Source: an uncultured Flavobacteriaceae bacterium (GTDB lineage: Bacteria; Bacteroidota; Bacteroidia; Flavobacteriales; Flavobacteriaceae). Taken from it: a stretch of 64,000 bases of DNA. The stretch is from contig CANLUH010000015.1 of assembly GCA_947494205.1 (NCBI GenBank), positions 1 through 64,000 on the forward strand. The letters are read 5' to 3'. Made by a program: the position numbers and the translations under genes. The first letter of the stretch is position 1. Every line of letters begins with the position of its first letter. The notes under the pieces were generated by a model. That model was not told the origin of the DNA, ran no database searches, and saw nothing but the letters and a program-made list of their open reading frames with translations. This document shows positions 51,321 to 61,049 of this stretch, piece after piece.

Positions 51321-53357
51321 CTATTTTTGTTTTTTCAATTCGTTTACTTCTACAATGAGCTGTTGAATTAATTGTTCCATTTTTTCAATTTTATTCTTTT
51401 GCTCTTCTATTGTTTGTTGTTGTTCTTGTATTGCTTTAATAGCAATAACTCCTGTGGCACCATAAGTTATGCCTAGTTTGTTTTCTTCAGAGTCGACTAC
51501 AATTTCTGGAAACAATGGTTTTACTTCTTGAGCAACAAACCCAATAACCTTATTTTCTGTTGGTTTTTGCTCATTGTATAAATAGTCTACAGGTTTTAAT
51601 TGCATAACACGATCTAATACAGGTTGTAAAGGTTTAATATCGTATTTTAATCTTCTATCTGAATCAACTGTCCATGCTCCAGTAGTGTTAACATACGCTA
51701 CACGACTACCTTGAAGATTGAAACTAAAAAATATCCCACTGTGGTATATTCTCCAATAATCTGTTGCATCACCAGGTTCTTCAAACTTAATCCCTCCTGT
51801 ACCGTTTGTAATTGAGGTCTGAGATTGACGAATATGCAAATCTGTATCTGGAGCAGTTTTGTCAAAACCTACTTTACCATCAGCAGCAACCGTCATTTGC
51901 GAGCTTCCGCTTGTTACCATATGGATTTGATCTGCTGCTCCATAAGTACCATCTGCGCCAAGAGTTATTAATGTTGAACCTGTTCCTCTTTCGCCTTGTG
52001 CTTCTATGGCGTTAGTATACAGCCATGGGGTCGTAGTAAAGCCTAATCCATTTGCTACAGAGGTCCCTTGGTCTGTACTTTCGGTACCTACAGCTAAGTT
52101 ACCAATAACAGCAATGTCTGAAACGTCTAGTCTAGCTTGTGGATTGGTTCCTCCAATACCAACTAATCCGCCTTCAGTAATGCGCATTCTTTCGCTTAAT
52201 GTAGTATCGTATGTTAAAAATCGAAGATTTCCATTATCGGAAGTATCTCCACTATTATTTGCTTGTATACTTGCACCAACATATTCGGTTGTTGTATCAC
52301 TATCATAATTTTGAAAGTTTAAAGTTCCGAATGCACTATTTCCATTTCTTGCACCACCTAGTGTTAATGAACGATTAATACCACTAGTAGATTCTCCTCT
52401 GTTGAACAGTCCATTTCCACCAGCAATATGTAGGAATTCTGTAGGGGCAGTTTCACCAACTCCTAGACGTCCAGATTCGTCTATAGTTACTCTAATAGGA
52501 AGGTCTTCATCTGCTGCAGATCCGCTAGATTTTGTTGCAAAATGTAATTTACCTCTAGAGTTACTATTTGTTCTTTCATGAACAATAGCAGCACCCATAC
52601 CAGTTACAGTAGAGGTACTTTGAAAACCAATACCTACTCCTGTATTATTTTCATTTAAATTTCTTGTAAATACTGTAAATAGCTCACTTACATCAATGGT
52701 TTTAGAGTCTAACATACAGTTTAGTGTATCTTTTACTGTTAATCGCCATCTATTTTGTGATGGTGTAATAGGTCCAATTCCAATATTTCCTTCATTCCCA
52801 TTGGTATAGTTTGTTTCGCTAGTAACTACCCAATCACCATCGTCTGTAATATTTGATAAGTCTACAGTACTACCATCTGAAATAGTTAATTCTGTACCAG
52901 AAAGCGTTATGTCTTGAATTTCATTTGCTGGGTCTGCATCTGCATCGTCAACCATTTCGGCACTTTTAGCGTATAGTGCATATGGCACACTTATTAATTG
53001 ACTTGTTCCTACTGATGCATAGGCAGTCCCTCCTGTAGGATCAACGGCAGTTTCTATAAAATAAGGGGCGTTAGCCCAATCTATTAATGAGAAGTCATCT
53101 GTGCTAGTACCTGTTCCTATTTCAAGGTTTGCAGTACCATAAGCATTGGTTGTAGTAGAAAATGTTTCAGAATAAACTGCTGCACCCGCTGCGGTTGTTT
53201 GTCGTATTGTTATTTGCATACCAATAGCTTGGTTGCTTAATATTGTATTTCCAGCATCTCTTAATACTACTTGGTAATTAAAGCTTTCGGGGGCTTGCCC
53301 AAATGCGTTTAGCATTATAGTAATAATGCCAATGAATGTTAATGTTAGTTTTTTCAT
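51321..53357 (-). CDS. Secreted tail-fibre-like protein with S74 intramolecular chaperone domain
   Basis: 678 residues. A signal peptide ends at LNAFGQ. Residues 22-140 are a Bacteroidota-specific N-terminal domain (PESFNYQVVLRDAGN ... VPYALYAKSAEM). The middle is a series of short beta repeats (GLVGIGGTNPQARLDV, GRLGVGETAPTEFLHI, GKVGFDKTAPDTDLHI), the trimeric beta-solenoid pattern also seen in phage tail fibres. The C-terminal domain has SDRRLKYDIKPL near residue 565, with the Ser-Asp pair that starts S74 self-cleavage, then VIGFVAQEVKPLFPEIV and a coiled coil (EEQKNKIEKMEQLIQQL). No T9SS tag is present. Function is unknown. Confidence 0.88.
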   Translation of the reverse strand: MKKLTLTFIGIITIMLNAFGQAPESFNYQVVLRDAGNTILSNQAIGMQITIRQTTAAGAAVYSETFSTTTNAYGTANLEIGTGTSTDDFSLIDWANAPYFIETAVDPTGGTAYASVGTSQLISVPYALYAKSAEMVDDADADPANEIQDITLSGTELTISDGSTVDLSNITDDGDWVVTSETNYTNGNEGNIGIGPITPSQNRWRLTVKDTLNCMLDSKTIDVSELFTVFTRNLNENNTGVGIGFQSTSTVTGMGAAIVHERTNSNSRGKLHFATKSSGSAADEDLPIRVTIDESGRLGVGETAPTEFLHIAGGNGLFNRGESTSGINRSLTLGGARNGNSAFGTLNFQNYDSDTTTEYVGASIQANNSGDTSDNGNLRFLTYDTTLSERMRITEGGLVGIGGTNPQARLDVSDIAVIGNLAVGTESTDQGTSVANGLGFTTTPWLYTNAIEAQGERGTGSTLITLGADGTYGAADQIHMVTSGSSQMTVAADGKVGFDKTAPDTDLHIRQSQTSITNGTGGIKFEEPGDATDYWRIYHSGIFFSFNLQGSRVAYVNTTGAWTVDSDRRLKYDIKPLQPVLDRVMQLKPVDYLYNEQKPTENKVIGFVAQEVKPLFPEIVVDSEENKLGITYGATGVIAIKAIQEQQQTIEEQKNKIEKMEQLIQQLIVEVNELKKQK

Positions 53358-53394
53358 GGTTGAATAAAGTTAGTTTAGTGAAGTTAAAGGTATG

Positions 53395-53427
53395 AAAAAA
53401 ACCTATCAGTAATTTCTGATAGGTTTT
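53395..53427 (-). terminator. Rho-independent terminator after purA
   Basis: AAAACCTATCAG and CTGATAGGTTTT form a perfect 12-bp stem with 6-base loop and a clear U-tract on the minus strand. It lies 25 bases past the purA stop and separates it from the S74 gene. Confidence 0.8.
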
Positions 53428-53451
53428 TGTGAAATTCTATTTTTTTAGAGT

Positions 53452-54723
53452 TTATCTAAAAATAGTTTGTTTTCTGTCTGGTCCAACAGAGACTATTGTA
53501 ATAGGTATTTCTAATTCTTTTTCTAAAAATGCGATATAATCGTTAAGCTCTACGGGTAATTGAGAAGCTTCACTCATTTTAGTTAAATCTTCACTCCAAC
53601 CTTTAAATTCAGTGTAGATTGGTTCTACATTTTCTGGTTCTATATTAAACGGTAAATGTTCAATAGTTTCTCCTTTATATTTATAAGCTGTTGCTACTTT
53701 TAAGGTTTTAAAACCTGAAAGCACATCACTTTTCATCATCATTAATTGTGTAACACCATTAACGCGACAAGTGTATTTTAAAGCCACTAAATCTAACCAA
53801 CCACAACGTCTTGCTCTACCAGTTACGGCACCAAATTCTTGCCCAACTCTTGCCATTTCCTCTCCATCTTTATCAAATAATTCTGTTGGAAAAGGACCAG
53901 AACCTACACGTGTTGTGTATGCTTTAAAAATACCAAAAACGTCTTTTATTTTGTTTGGTGCAACACCTAGACCTGTACAAGCACCAGCTGCTGTTGTATT
54001 AGAAGATGTTACAAATGGATAAGTACCAAAATCGATGTCTAATAATGATCCTTGAGCGCCTTCTGCTAAAATAGTTTTCCCTTCTTTAAGTGATTGGTGT
54101 AAAAAGGCTTCACTATCTATAAATTGTAATTCTTTTAAACGTTCTACAGATTCAAAGAACTCTACTTCCATTTCTTCTAAATCGTATTGTACATCTACAT
54201 TGTAAAACGCAATCATTGCTTCGTGCTTATTTGCCAAAGCTCTGTATTTTTCTTTCCAGCCATCCATTTCTAAATCGCCAATACGAATTCCGTTTCTACC
54301 TGTTTTGTCCATGTATGTTGGACCAATACCTTTTAAGGTTGAACCAATTTTGGCTTTACCTTTTGAAGCTTCACTAGCGGCATCTAATAAACGATGTGTT
54401 GGTAAAATTAAATGCGCTTTTCTTGATACAATTAATTTAGATTTGTAGTCAATATTAAATTGATCTAATCCTTCTAATTCTTTAATAAAAACCACAGGAT
54501 CGACGACTACGCCATTTCCTATTACATTTATTGATTCTTTGTGAAAAATTCCAGAAGGAATTGTTCTTAATACATGTTTTATACCATCAAATTTCAAGGT
54601 ATGTCCTGCGTTTGGCCCACCTTGAAAACGGGCAATAATGTTGTATTTGGAGGTTAATACGTCGACAATTTTTCCTTTGCCTTCATCTCCCCATTGTAAA
54701 CCTAGTAGTAAATCTACCGCCAT
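53452..54723 (-). CDS. purA: Adenylosuccinate synthetase
   Basis: 423 residues, the normal length. It joins IMP and aspartate with GTP in AMP synthesis. Motifs: GLQWGDEGKGKIVD (GTP P-loop with catalytic Asp), FQGGPNAGHTL with catalytic His, GIGPTYMDKTGRNGIRIGD, EGAQGSLLDIDFGTYPFVTSS, and VTGRARRCGWLDLVAL. It starts 5 bp after the Fur-family gene, indicating cotranscription. Confidence 0.97.
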   Translation of the reverse strand: MAVDLLLGLQWGDEGKGKIVDVLTSKYNIIARFQGGPNAGHTLKFDGIKHVLRTIPSGIFHKESINVIGNGVVVDPVVFIKELEGLDQFNIDYKSKLIVSRKAHLILPTHRLLDAASEASKGKAKIGSTLKGIGPTYMDKTGRNGIRIGDLEMDGWKEKYRALANKHEAMIAFYNVDVQYDLEEMEVEFFESVERLKELQFIDSEAFLHQSLKEGKTILAEGAQGSLLDIDFGTYPFVTSSNTTAAGACTGLGVAPNKIKDVFGIFKAYTTRVGSGPFPTELFDKDGEEMARVGQEFGAVTGRARRCGWLDLVALKYTCRVNGVTQLMMMKSDVLSGFKTLKVATAYKYKGETIEHLPFNIEPENVEPIYTEFKGWSEDLTKMSEASQLPVELNDYIAFLEKELEIPITIVSVGPDRKQTIFR

Positions 54724-54728
54724 TGTAG

Positions 54729-55235
<507 letters not shown>

Positions 55236-55279
55236 CTAGTTTCGAAACTGTATTATCATCAGGTTATTAACAACGGGGA

Positions 55280-57490
55280 TTACGCGCGGGTTACTTTGTC
55301 TATTCCGTTTATTTTTCGAAGGTTTTCCATAAGCTTTTTTAATAGTGCTCTGTTTTTTACAATAACATTAATCTTTCCAGAGAATATACCATCATCACTT
55401 TGAAAGCTAATACTATTCATGTTTACATGCATGTTAGACGAAATAACTTTAGTAATATCGTTTACTAATCCTAAATTATCTATTCCTGAAAGTGTTATTT
55501 GTGCAGCAAATTCTTGTTGAGAAGAGTCAATCCATTTGGCTTGCATAATGCGATATGCATAATTAGATTGCATACTTAATGCATTAGGACAGTTCTTTTT
55601 ATGTACTTTAATTCCTTCATTAATAGTTAAAAAACCAAAAACAGAGTCTCCAGGTATTGGATTACAGCAACTTGCTAATTTGTAATCTAGTTTTTCTTCT
55701 TCTTTACCAAAAACAAGTAAGTCGTATTTATTAGTAATTTCATCTTTTTCTAAATCTTCTTTAGAAACTGAGGCTTTACGTGTAATCTTATTTTTAATAA
55801 AACTCACTAATGCATTACTTCTAGATGCTGCGTATTCTTTTAGCATAGGATTACTAATGGTGCCTATACCAATACGATAAAATAAATCTAGACTTGTTTT
55901 TAGTTTAAAATGGTTAACCATTTCGTTAACCGATTTTTCATTAAGTGTTATTTTAAGTTGCTTTAGTTTACGGCGTAAAATTTCTTTACCGTCTTCGGCA
56001 ATTTCTTTTTTCTCTTCTCGAAGTAATGATTTTATTTTACTTCTTGCTCTTGAGGTTGTTGCATAGTTTAACCAGTTAGGGTTAGGTTTTGCATTTTCTG
56101 AGGTTAAAACATCTACTTGATCACCACTTTTAAGTTCATGACTTAGTGGTACAAGCTTTCCGTTTACTTTTGCACCTCTTGTTTTCATACCTACTTGTGT
56201 ATGAATATTAAAGGCAAAATCTAACGGTGTAGCACCCTTTGGTAATGATTTTAAATCTCCTTTTGGTGTAAATACAAATATTTCTTTAGAGTATAGGTTG
56301 AGTTTAAATTGCTCTACAAAATCTACTGCATTGGTTTCTTGGCTTTCTAAAGCTTCCTGTAAACGGTTAATCCAGATATCTAAATTATCTTCTTTATCGT
56401 TGTTTTTATACTTATAGTGTGCTGCATAGCCTTTTTCGGCAATTTCGTTCATACGCTCACTACGAATTTGTACTTCTACCCAACGTCCTTTTGGTCCCAT
56501 TACGGTAATGTGTAAGGCTTCGTAACCAGTCGATTTTGGAGACGAAATCCAATCTCGTAAACGCATAGGGTTTGGTCTAAAATGATCGGTAACTACAGAA
56601 TAAATTTTCCAAGCAATAAACTTTTCATTTTCGGTATCGGTTCTATAAATTATTCTTACGGCAAATTTGTCGTAAACCTCATCGAAAGAGACGCCTTGTT
56701 TTGCCATCTTTCGTTTTATAGAAAAAATAGATTTTGGTCGTCCTTTAATCTCGTAGCTTAAATCTTCTTTATCTAAAGACGATTTTATAACTTTATTAAA
56801 TTCTTGAATGTAAGCGTCTTGTTCTTGCTTACTTTCTTGCATTTTGTTTAATATGTCGTTATAAATCTCTGGTTCAGTATATTTTAAACTTAAGTCTTCG
56901 AGTTCTGTTTTTATATTATAAAGTCCTATTCTATGGGCTAGTGGCGCATATATGTAAAGTGTTTCACTTGCAATTTTAACTTGTTTGTCTGGTCGCATAG
57001 AATCCATAGTTTGCATATTATGGAGACGGTCTGCGATTTTTATAATAATAACACGAACATCATCGTTTAACGTGAGTAACATTTTACGAAAATTCTCAGC
57101 CTGTAAAGACACATCTGTATCCTTTTTTAAGGAGGATATTTTTGTTAAGCCATCTACAATTCTAGCAACGGTTTCACCAAAGAGCTGCTCTATATCTTTA
57201 ATAGAGTAGTCTTCGTTATCTTCTACTACATCATGTAATAAAGCTGCAGCAATAGAGGTCGCATCTAAACCAATTTCTGAAGCAACTATAGTAGCCACAG
57301 CGATAGGGTGGAAGATGTAGGCTTCTCCACTTTTTCTGCGTTGTTCTTTATGCGCATCTACAGCAACATCGAAAGCTTTACGTATTAACTTTTTATCTTC
57401 TTTAGAAAGTGTTGTATAACTTACTTTTAAAAGTTGTTTGTAGGCTTTTGCAATGGCTGCATTTTCATTTTCGATTTCAACTTCGGTCAT
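55280..57490 (-). CDS. Bifunctional (p)ppGpp synthetase/hydrolase (Rel/SpoT)
   Basis: 736 residues, full length. HD hydrolase domain: RRKSGEAYIFHPIAVATIVAS and LLHDVVED near residue 88, with the His-Asp metal pair, and RLHNMQTM. Synthetase domain around residues 240-350: KRKMAKQGVSFDEVYDKFAVRIIY, STGYEALHI, WVEVQIRSERMNEIAEKGYAAHYKYK. TGS domain near 390-450 (FVFTPKGDLKSLPKGATPLDFAF), a zinc-finger-like CCNPIPGD...KNCPNAL helix region, and a C-terminal ACT domain. Both enzymatic domains look intact. It sets stringent-response alarmone levels. Confidence 0.96.
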   Translation of the reverse strand: MTEVEIENENAAIAKAYKQLLKVSYTTLSKEDKKLIRKAFDVAVDAHKEQRRKSGEAYIFHPIAVATIVASEIGLDATSIAAALLHDVVEDNEDYSIKDIEQLFGETVARIVDGLTKISSLKKDTDVSLQAENFRKMLLTLNDDVRVIIIKIADRLHNMQTMDSMRPDKQVKIASETLYIYAPLAHRIGLYNIKTELEDLSLKYTEPEIYNDILNKMQESKQEQDAYIQEFNKVIKSSLDKEDLSYEIKGRPKSIFSIKRKMAKQGVSFDEVYDKFAVRIIYRTDTENEKFIAWKIYSVVTDHFRPNPMRLRDWISSPKSTGYEALHITVMGPKGRWVEVQIRSERMNEIAEKGYAAHYKYKNNDKEDNLDIWINRLQEALESQETNAVDFVEQFKLNLYSKEIFVFTPKGDLKSLPKGATPLDFAFNIHTQVGMKTRGAKVNGKLVPLSHELKSGDQVDVLTSENAKPNPNWLNYATTSRARSKIKSLLREEKKEIAEDGKEILRRKLKQLKITLNEKSVNEMVNHFKLKTSLDLFYRIGIGTISNPMLKEYAASRSNALVSFIKNKITRKASVSKEDLEKDEITNKYDLLVFGKEEEKLDYKLASCCNPIPGDSVFGFLTINEGIKVHKKNCPNALSMQSNYAYRIMQAKWIDSSQQEFAAQITLSGIDNLGLVNDITKVISSNMHVNMNSISFQSDDGIFSGKINVIVKNRALLKKLMENLRKINGIDKVTRA

Positions 57491-57622
57491 ATATTAAAAA
57501 TAGTGTAAAATTTTTAACTCACAAACTAGTATTGCAATTTTTTATTTGTGTTTTCTTACACTTTTATAAATTACAGTACTCGAACCTTTTTAGTGATATT
57601 ATTGAATAGTGTTAGAATATAA

Positions 57623-58321
57623 TTATGTTCTGTAGATAGCTCTAGGGTAATCGAAACTATTTGCCGTTTCGTTTTGCAATTCTTTTAATGCATTTTTTGA
57701 TATCCACTGCGCTGATTTTGTGTTACTAACGGCAATCGTTTTAGCCGAAGCGATTGCTCGTTTTTTTAAATCTTTATTTCGCTTACCAATATTACGCAAA
57801 GCCCAATTTACTGCTTTTTTAACATAGAGGCGGTCGTCGTTTGCGTTAGCTTCTATAATAGGTAAAAACTTTTCGAAGATGGTATTATCTGCAAATTTAT
57901 CTGCCATACAATAAGCTGCCATTGTAGCAAAGCCCGCTCGTTTTTCAAATTCTGCGTTACGATTGGTCCATTCTAATATTTTGGGTACAGCAAATTTACT
58001 TTTGGCAACTAGTCCCATAGTAAAGGAGTCTGTTATCTCCCAATTTTCAAAAGTAACAACCCAGTGTTCTAAAATAGCATTTGTTAATGTTTTTGGGGAG
58101 TGTAATTTACTGCAAAGTAATCTGGCTTCATAAATATTAGTATTAAATAAAGCAATAGCTAAGGCATCGTTTGTTCCTATTTCTTTTGCTAATATTTTTA
58201 AGTCTTTATGGTAAATACCTAAGGCATTATTAGAGATAACTCCAAATTTTTTCTGTTTAAATACAACGGTTTCAGGATTTGCTAAAGCATTAAGTTTCTC
58301 TAAGACGGTATTTAAGGTCAT
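57623..58321 (-). CDS. DNA alkylation repair protein, AlkD-like HEAT repeat
   Basis: 232 residues, helical. The central and C-terminal parts have AYCMADKFADNTIFEKFLP and VKKAVNWALRNIGKRNKDLKKRAI, the conserved AlkD-type HEAT elements with the WALRNIGKRN motif. The family removes bulky cationic alkyl bases such as 3-methyladenine or 7-methylguanine. A TAATG overlap couples it to the upstream gene. Activity on DNA is assumed from family. Confidence 0.88.
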   Translation of the reverse strand: MTLNTVLEKLNALANPETVVFKQKKFGVISNNALGIYHKDLKILAKEIGTNDALAIALFNTNIYEARLLCSKLHSPKTLTNAILEHWVVTFENWEITDSFTMGLVAKSKFAVPKILEWTNRNAEFEKRAGFATMAAYCMADKFADNTIFEKFLPIIEANANDDRLYVKKAVNWALRNIGKRNKDLKKRAIASAKTIAVSNTKSAQWISKNALKELQNETANSFDYPRAIYRT

Positions 58322-59304
58322 TAGTCAGTTGTATTGTAGACTTCCATTTTTAAGCCTATACCATAATTGTTTAAGCCAGATAGTAATAGGTTAGATTTTT
58401 TTATGTTTTTCTTATCGTATAACACCCATTCGTTTCCGTTTAAAAAGATACGTTTTACATAGGTTCTTTTCGCAGGGATTTTATCTGTAAATGGTAATAG
58501 CGGTCTAAAGGTTGTAGATACTTTTACAATCCCTCTTTTTGTTTTTACTTCTCGATACTTTTTGTTTGGTAATAGTTTTCCTTTTTTATCGGTGTAGCCT
58601 AGTACTTGAAGAGATACAAAAGCTCCAGATTTTGGAATAAAAATATCGAATTTTTTAACATCTAGTTCATATACTTTTTCATTAGCTTCTGTAGCTATAA
58701 AAACGACTTTGTCGTAGGTTAATACATCACCAGGTTTACCATTATCGTTTTCATAAAAATTAACTCTAAATAATGTAGAAAAAGATCGTTTTTTAGATTT
58801 AGCTTGTTTTCTTTTATGCCAAGTTTTTGCTTCTACTTTTATAGGAAGGTAGACGGTTGTTAAACGTTTTGTTTTTTTATTTTCGTTTGGAAAAAACACA
58901 GCAATCTCAGATTCTATAGTTGGTAGCCAACATTTATAATAATCTTCATGTGTGGTAGTTTTAATTTTTTCGATTTTAAACTTGCCTTTAGGTTTCGCTT
59001 TTACAATAATTTCTTGAAGTTTATCTGCTTCAGCATCTAAAAGAATAGTTTTTGGTAAGTTTTCTGTAGCAATTTTTAAATCTTTATAACCTAATGAGGA
59101 AATATATAGTGTATCTATATCACTATAGATTTTTTTTGTGAATACAAATTTACCATCATCATCAGCAAAGATGCCGTTTCCATTTCCAAAGGAAATAGTA
59201 GCATAAGAAACTGGCGTTTTGGTTTCAGAATCTAAAACACTTGTTTGTGCTACACTAAATAATGAAGTAAGTAATAGTAAGCTTGTTATTATATTTTTGA
59301 ACAT
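58321..59304 (-). CDS. Secreted protein with carboxypeptidase-regulatory-like domain
   Basis: 327 residues. A signal peptide ends at LFSVAQ. Residues 20-95 are a CarboxypepD_reg-like domain: VLDSETKTPVSYATISFGNGNG, FADDDGKFVF, LYISSLGYKDLKI. The remainder is strand-rich (YLPIKVEAKTWHKRKQ, FRVNFYENDNGKPGDVL, FVSLQVLGYTDKKG), typical of flavobacterial periplasmic or outer-membrane proteins of unknown function. No plug or barrel follows, so it is not a TonB receptor. It is translated just upstream of the AlkD-like gene. Confidence 0.85.
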   Translation of the reverse strand: MFKNIITSLLLLTSLFSVAQTSVLDSETKTPVSYATISFGNGNGIFADDDGKFVFTKKIYSDIDTLYISSLGYKDLKIATENLPKTILLDAEADKLQEIIVKAKPKGKFKIEKIKTTTHEDYYKCWLPTIESEIAVFFPNENKKTKRLTTVYLPIKVEAKTWHKRKQAKSKKRSFSTLFRVNFYENDNGKPGDVLTYDKVVFIATEANEKVYELDVKKFDIFIPKSGAFVSLQVLGYTDKKGKLLPNKKYREVKTKRGIVKVSTTFRPLLPFTDKIPAKRTYVKRIFLNGNEWVLYDKKNIKKSNLLLSGLNNYGIGLKMEVYNTTD

Positions 59305-59430
59305 CTATTTTATTTTTTTGAGGCACATTTTACAATGTATAACGTTTAAACTATAGAAATAGTCTATAAATAATTATAGATGTAAAAGGGATTAAATATA
59401 TGTATTATCTATGTAAAAATATAATATAAT

Positions 59431-59467
59431 AAAAAAGACAGTAGTACATAAAGTACTACTGTCTTTG
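59431..59467 (-). terminator. Rho-independent terminator after the DUF6249 gene
   Basis: AAAAGACAGTAGTAC and GTACTACTGTCTTT form a 14-bp stem with a 5-base loop and flanking A/T tracts, 44 bases past the stop at 59511. Confidence 0.8.
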
Positions 59468-59510
59468 TATAACTGTATTTTATAATACAGTTAAGTCTAT
59501 AATTAGTTGA

Positions 59511-59846
59511 TTAATCTAATTTTTTTGTTAATGTAAATCCTGTAAATAAACCAACACCTGCCATTAAGAAAATAGTACCAGGGAAAGCTACTTCTTCTTC
59601 TACACCTAAATTATAATGTAAAATAGATGCTATAAAGATACCAATACCAATACCCATTAATAATAACGAAAGGTTTAAAATAAGTACTTTCCATATTGGA
59701 GCTGCGTGCGCTTTCCCTTTTACAAAAATACTGGCATCCGCACCTTTTTCTATAAGTGCCATACGTTCTTTATTTCGCGTTGAAAAATATAAATAAGCGA
59801 TACCGAAGAAGGTTCCGAAAATTACTACTAATACTACTACTTCCAT
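59511..59846 (-). CDS. DUF6249 membrane protein
   Basis: 111 residues with three hydrophobic spans: VVVLVVIFGTFFGIAYLYF, ILNLSLLLMGIGIGIFIASI and a third around FLMAGVGLFTGFTL. Between the first two is the family motif STRNKERMALIEKG. It lies divergently beside the ECF sigma gene 139 bp away, an arrangement that I recall as frequent in flavobacterial genomes. Role unknown, possibly linked to the sigma factor. Confidence 0.88.
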   Translation of the reverse strand: MEVVVLVVIFGTFFGIAYLYFSTRNKERMALIEKGADASIFVKGKAHAAPIWKVLILNLSLLLMGIGIGIFIASILHYNLGVEEEVAFPGTIFLMAGVGLFTGFTLTKKLD

Positions 59847-59985
59847 AATTGTTTGTTTTTAATTGATTATTTTTAATGTGTTCTTAGCTTAAGACGACGG
59901 CTTTTAAATTATGGTTACATCTTTTTCAAAATATTTTTTTATAATTTCTGTAACCGAAACAATAAAGGTGTCGTCCAAAGTACAA

Positions 59986-60576
59986 ATGACCATCAAAAAC
60001 GACCAATATTATATAACTAAAGTATTAGAAGGAGATACTAGCGCTTTTAGCGTTTTAGTAGATCGTTATAAAGACTTGATTTATACTTTGGCACTACGAA
60101 TGATTAAAAATAGGGAAGAGGCAGAAGAGGTTTCGCAAGATACATTTATAAAAGTTTATAAATCTTTAGCTAAATTTAAAGGTGATTCTAAATTTTCTAC
60201 TTGGGTATATAAGGTTACTTATAATACTTGTTTAGATAGATTAAAGAAATTAAAAAGAACACAAAATACAGTTGCCATTAATGCCTTTACAGAACACGAA
60301 GTAAAAACATTAGATAGTGCATTAGAGGCATTAGAAATAAAAGAACGTAAACAAGCAATACAAGAGTGTATAGGTTTGTTGCCAAGTGATGATAGCTTTT
60401 TATTAACGCTATATTATTTTGAAGAACAGTCTTTAGATGAAATAGCTAAAGTGGTGAGTTTAAAGCCCAATAATGTTAAAATAAAACTATATAGAAGTAG
60501 AAAAAAATTAGCGTCTATATTAAGAGCGCGTTTAGAACCAGAATTAATTGAACACTATGAAAGAGCAGGAAAATAA
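59986..60576 (+). CDS. ECF-type RNA polymerase sigma factor
   Basis: 196 residues from ATG 59986; the frame is open to ATG 59911, but the extra 25 residues (hydrophobic, MVTSFSKYFFIIS) do not fit a sigma factor. Region 2: YKDLIYTLALRMIKNREEAEEVSQDTFIKVYKSLAKF. Region 4: LYYFEEQSLDEIAKVVSLKPNNVKIKLYRSRKKL, the helix-turn-helix that reads the -35 element. It overlaps the next gene by 20 bp, so the two are coupled. Target genes are unknown. Confidence 0.93.
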   Translation: MTIKNDQYYITKVLEGDTSAFSVLVDRYKDLIYTLALRMIKNREEAEEVSQDTFIKVYKSLAKFKGDSKFSTWVYKVTYNTCLDRLKKLKRTQNTVAINAFTEHEVKTLDSALEALEIKERKQAIQECIGLLPSDDSFLLTLYYFEEQSLDEIAKVVSLKPNNVKIKLYRSRKKLASILRARLEPELIEHYERAGK

Positions 60577-60979
60577 AAAAATAGAGGCTTTAGTAGATAA
60601 AATGATGAATGGTGTCGATTTAGAAACACCTTCTTTAGATTTTACTGCTACTATTATGTCTCAAGTTGAGGCTTTAGCTGTTTCTAAAGTAACACCTCAA
60701 CAACCATTAATATCTAAATTAGGTTGGAGTATAATTGCAATAACCATAATAGCTATTATTGTTTATGCATTTATAGGAGGATTTGCTAATGAAACAACGC
60801 ATTCATTGTTTAATAATACTTATGATTATAGTGTGTTGCATAATAATGTTATATCACAGTTTCTATCTGGGATAGTTATTTCTAAAACGGTATTGTATTC
60901 TATTGTTTTATTTGGCGCAATGTTATTTATTCAAATTCCATTACTTAAATATTATTTTAATAAGCGATTGGAAGTATAA
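60557..60979 (+). CDS. Membrane protein, likely anti-sigma or sigma-associated
   Basis: 140 residues from ATG 60557, which overlaps the sigma gene end. An N-terminal cytosolic part of about 55 residues (EQENKKIEALVDKMMNGVDLE) is followed by two spans (WSIIAITIIAIIVYAFIGGF and a C-terminal one around SIVLFGAMLFIQIPLL). No zinc-binding HxxxCxxC anti-sigma motif is seen. Position and membrane topology make it a probable anti-sigma-like partner; this is inference. Confidence 0.82.
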   Translation: MKEQENKKIEALVDKMMNGVDLETPSLDFTATIMSQVEALAVSKVTPQQPLISKLGWSIIAITIIAIIVYAFIGGFANETTHSLFNNTYDYSVLHNNVISQFLSGIVISKTVLYSIVLFGAMLFIQIPLLKYYFNKRLEV

Positions 60980-60999
60980 GTAACTAAATATAATATAAA

Positions 61000-61033
61000 G
61001 AAAACGGGAAGCTTTTGGCTTCCCGTTTTTTTA
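61000..61033. terminator. Bidirectional terminator between the sigma-partner and subtilisin genes
   Basis: AAAACGGGAAGC and GCTTCCCGTTTT pair around a short T-rich loop and end in T-tract. The flanking genes are convergent. Confidence 0.8.
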
Positions 61034-61049
61034 TGATTCTAAATAAAGT

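Noticed and set aside
51321-53357. S74 tail-fibre protein as evidence of a prophage
   Set aside because: No capsid, terminase, integrase or lysis genes are near, and the protein has a signal peptide and the N-terminal domain of Bacteroidota secreted homologues.
59911-59985. Upstream ATG for the ECF sigma factor
   Set aside because: It would add a hydrophobic 25-residue front unlike sigma factors; ATG 59986 fits the family.
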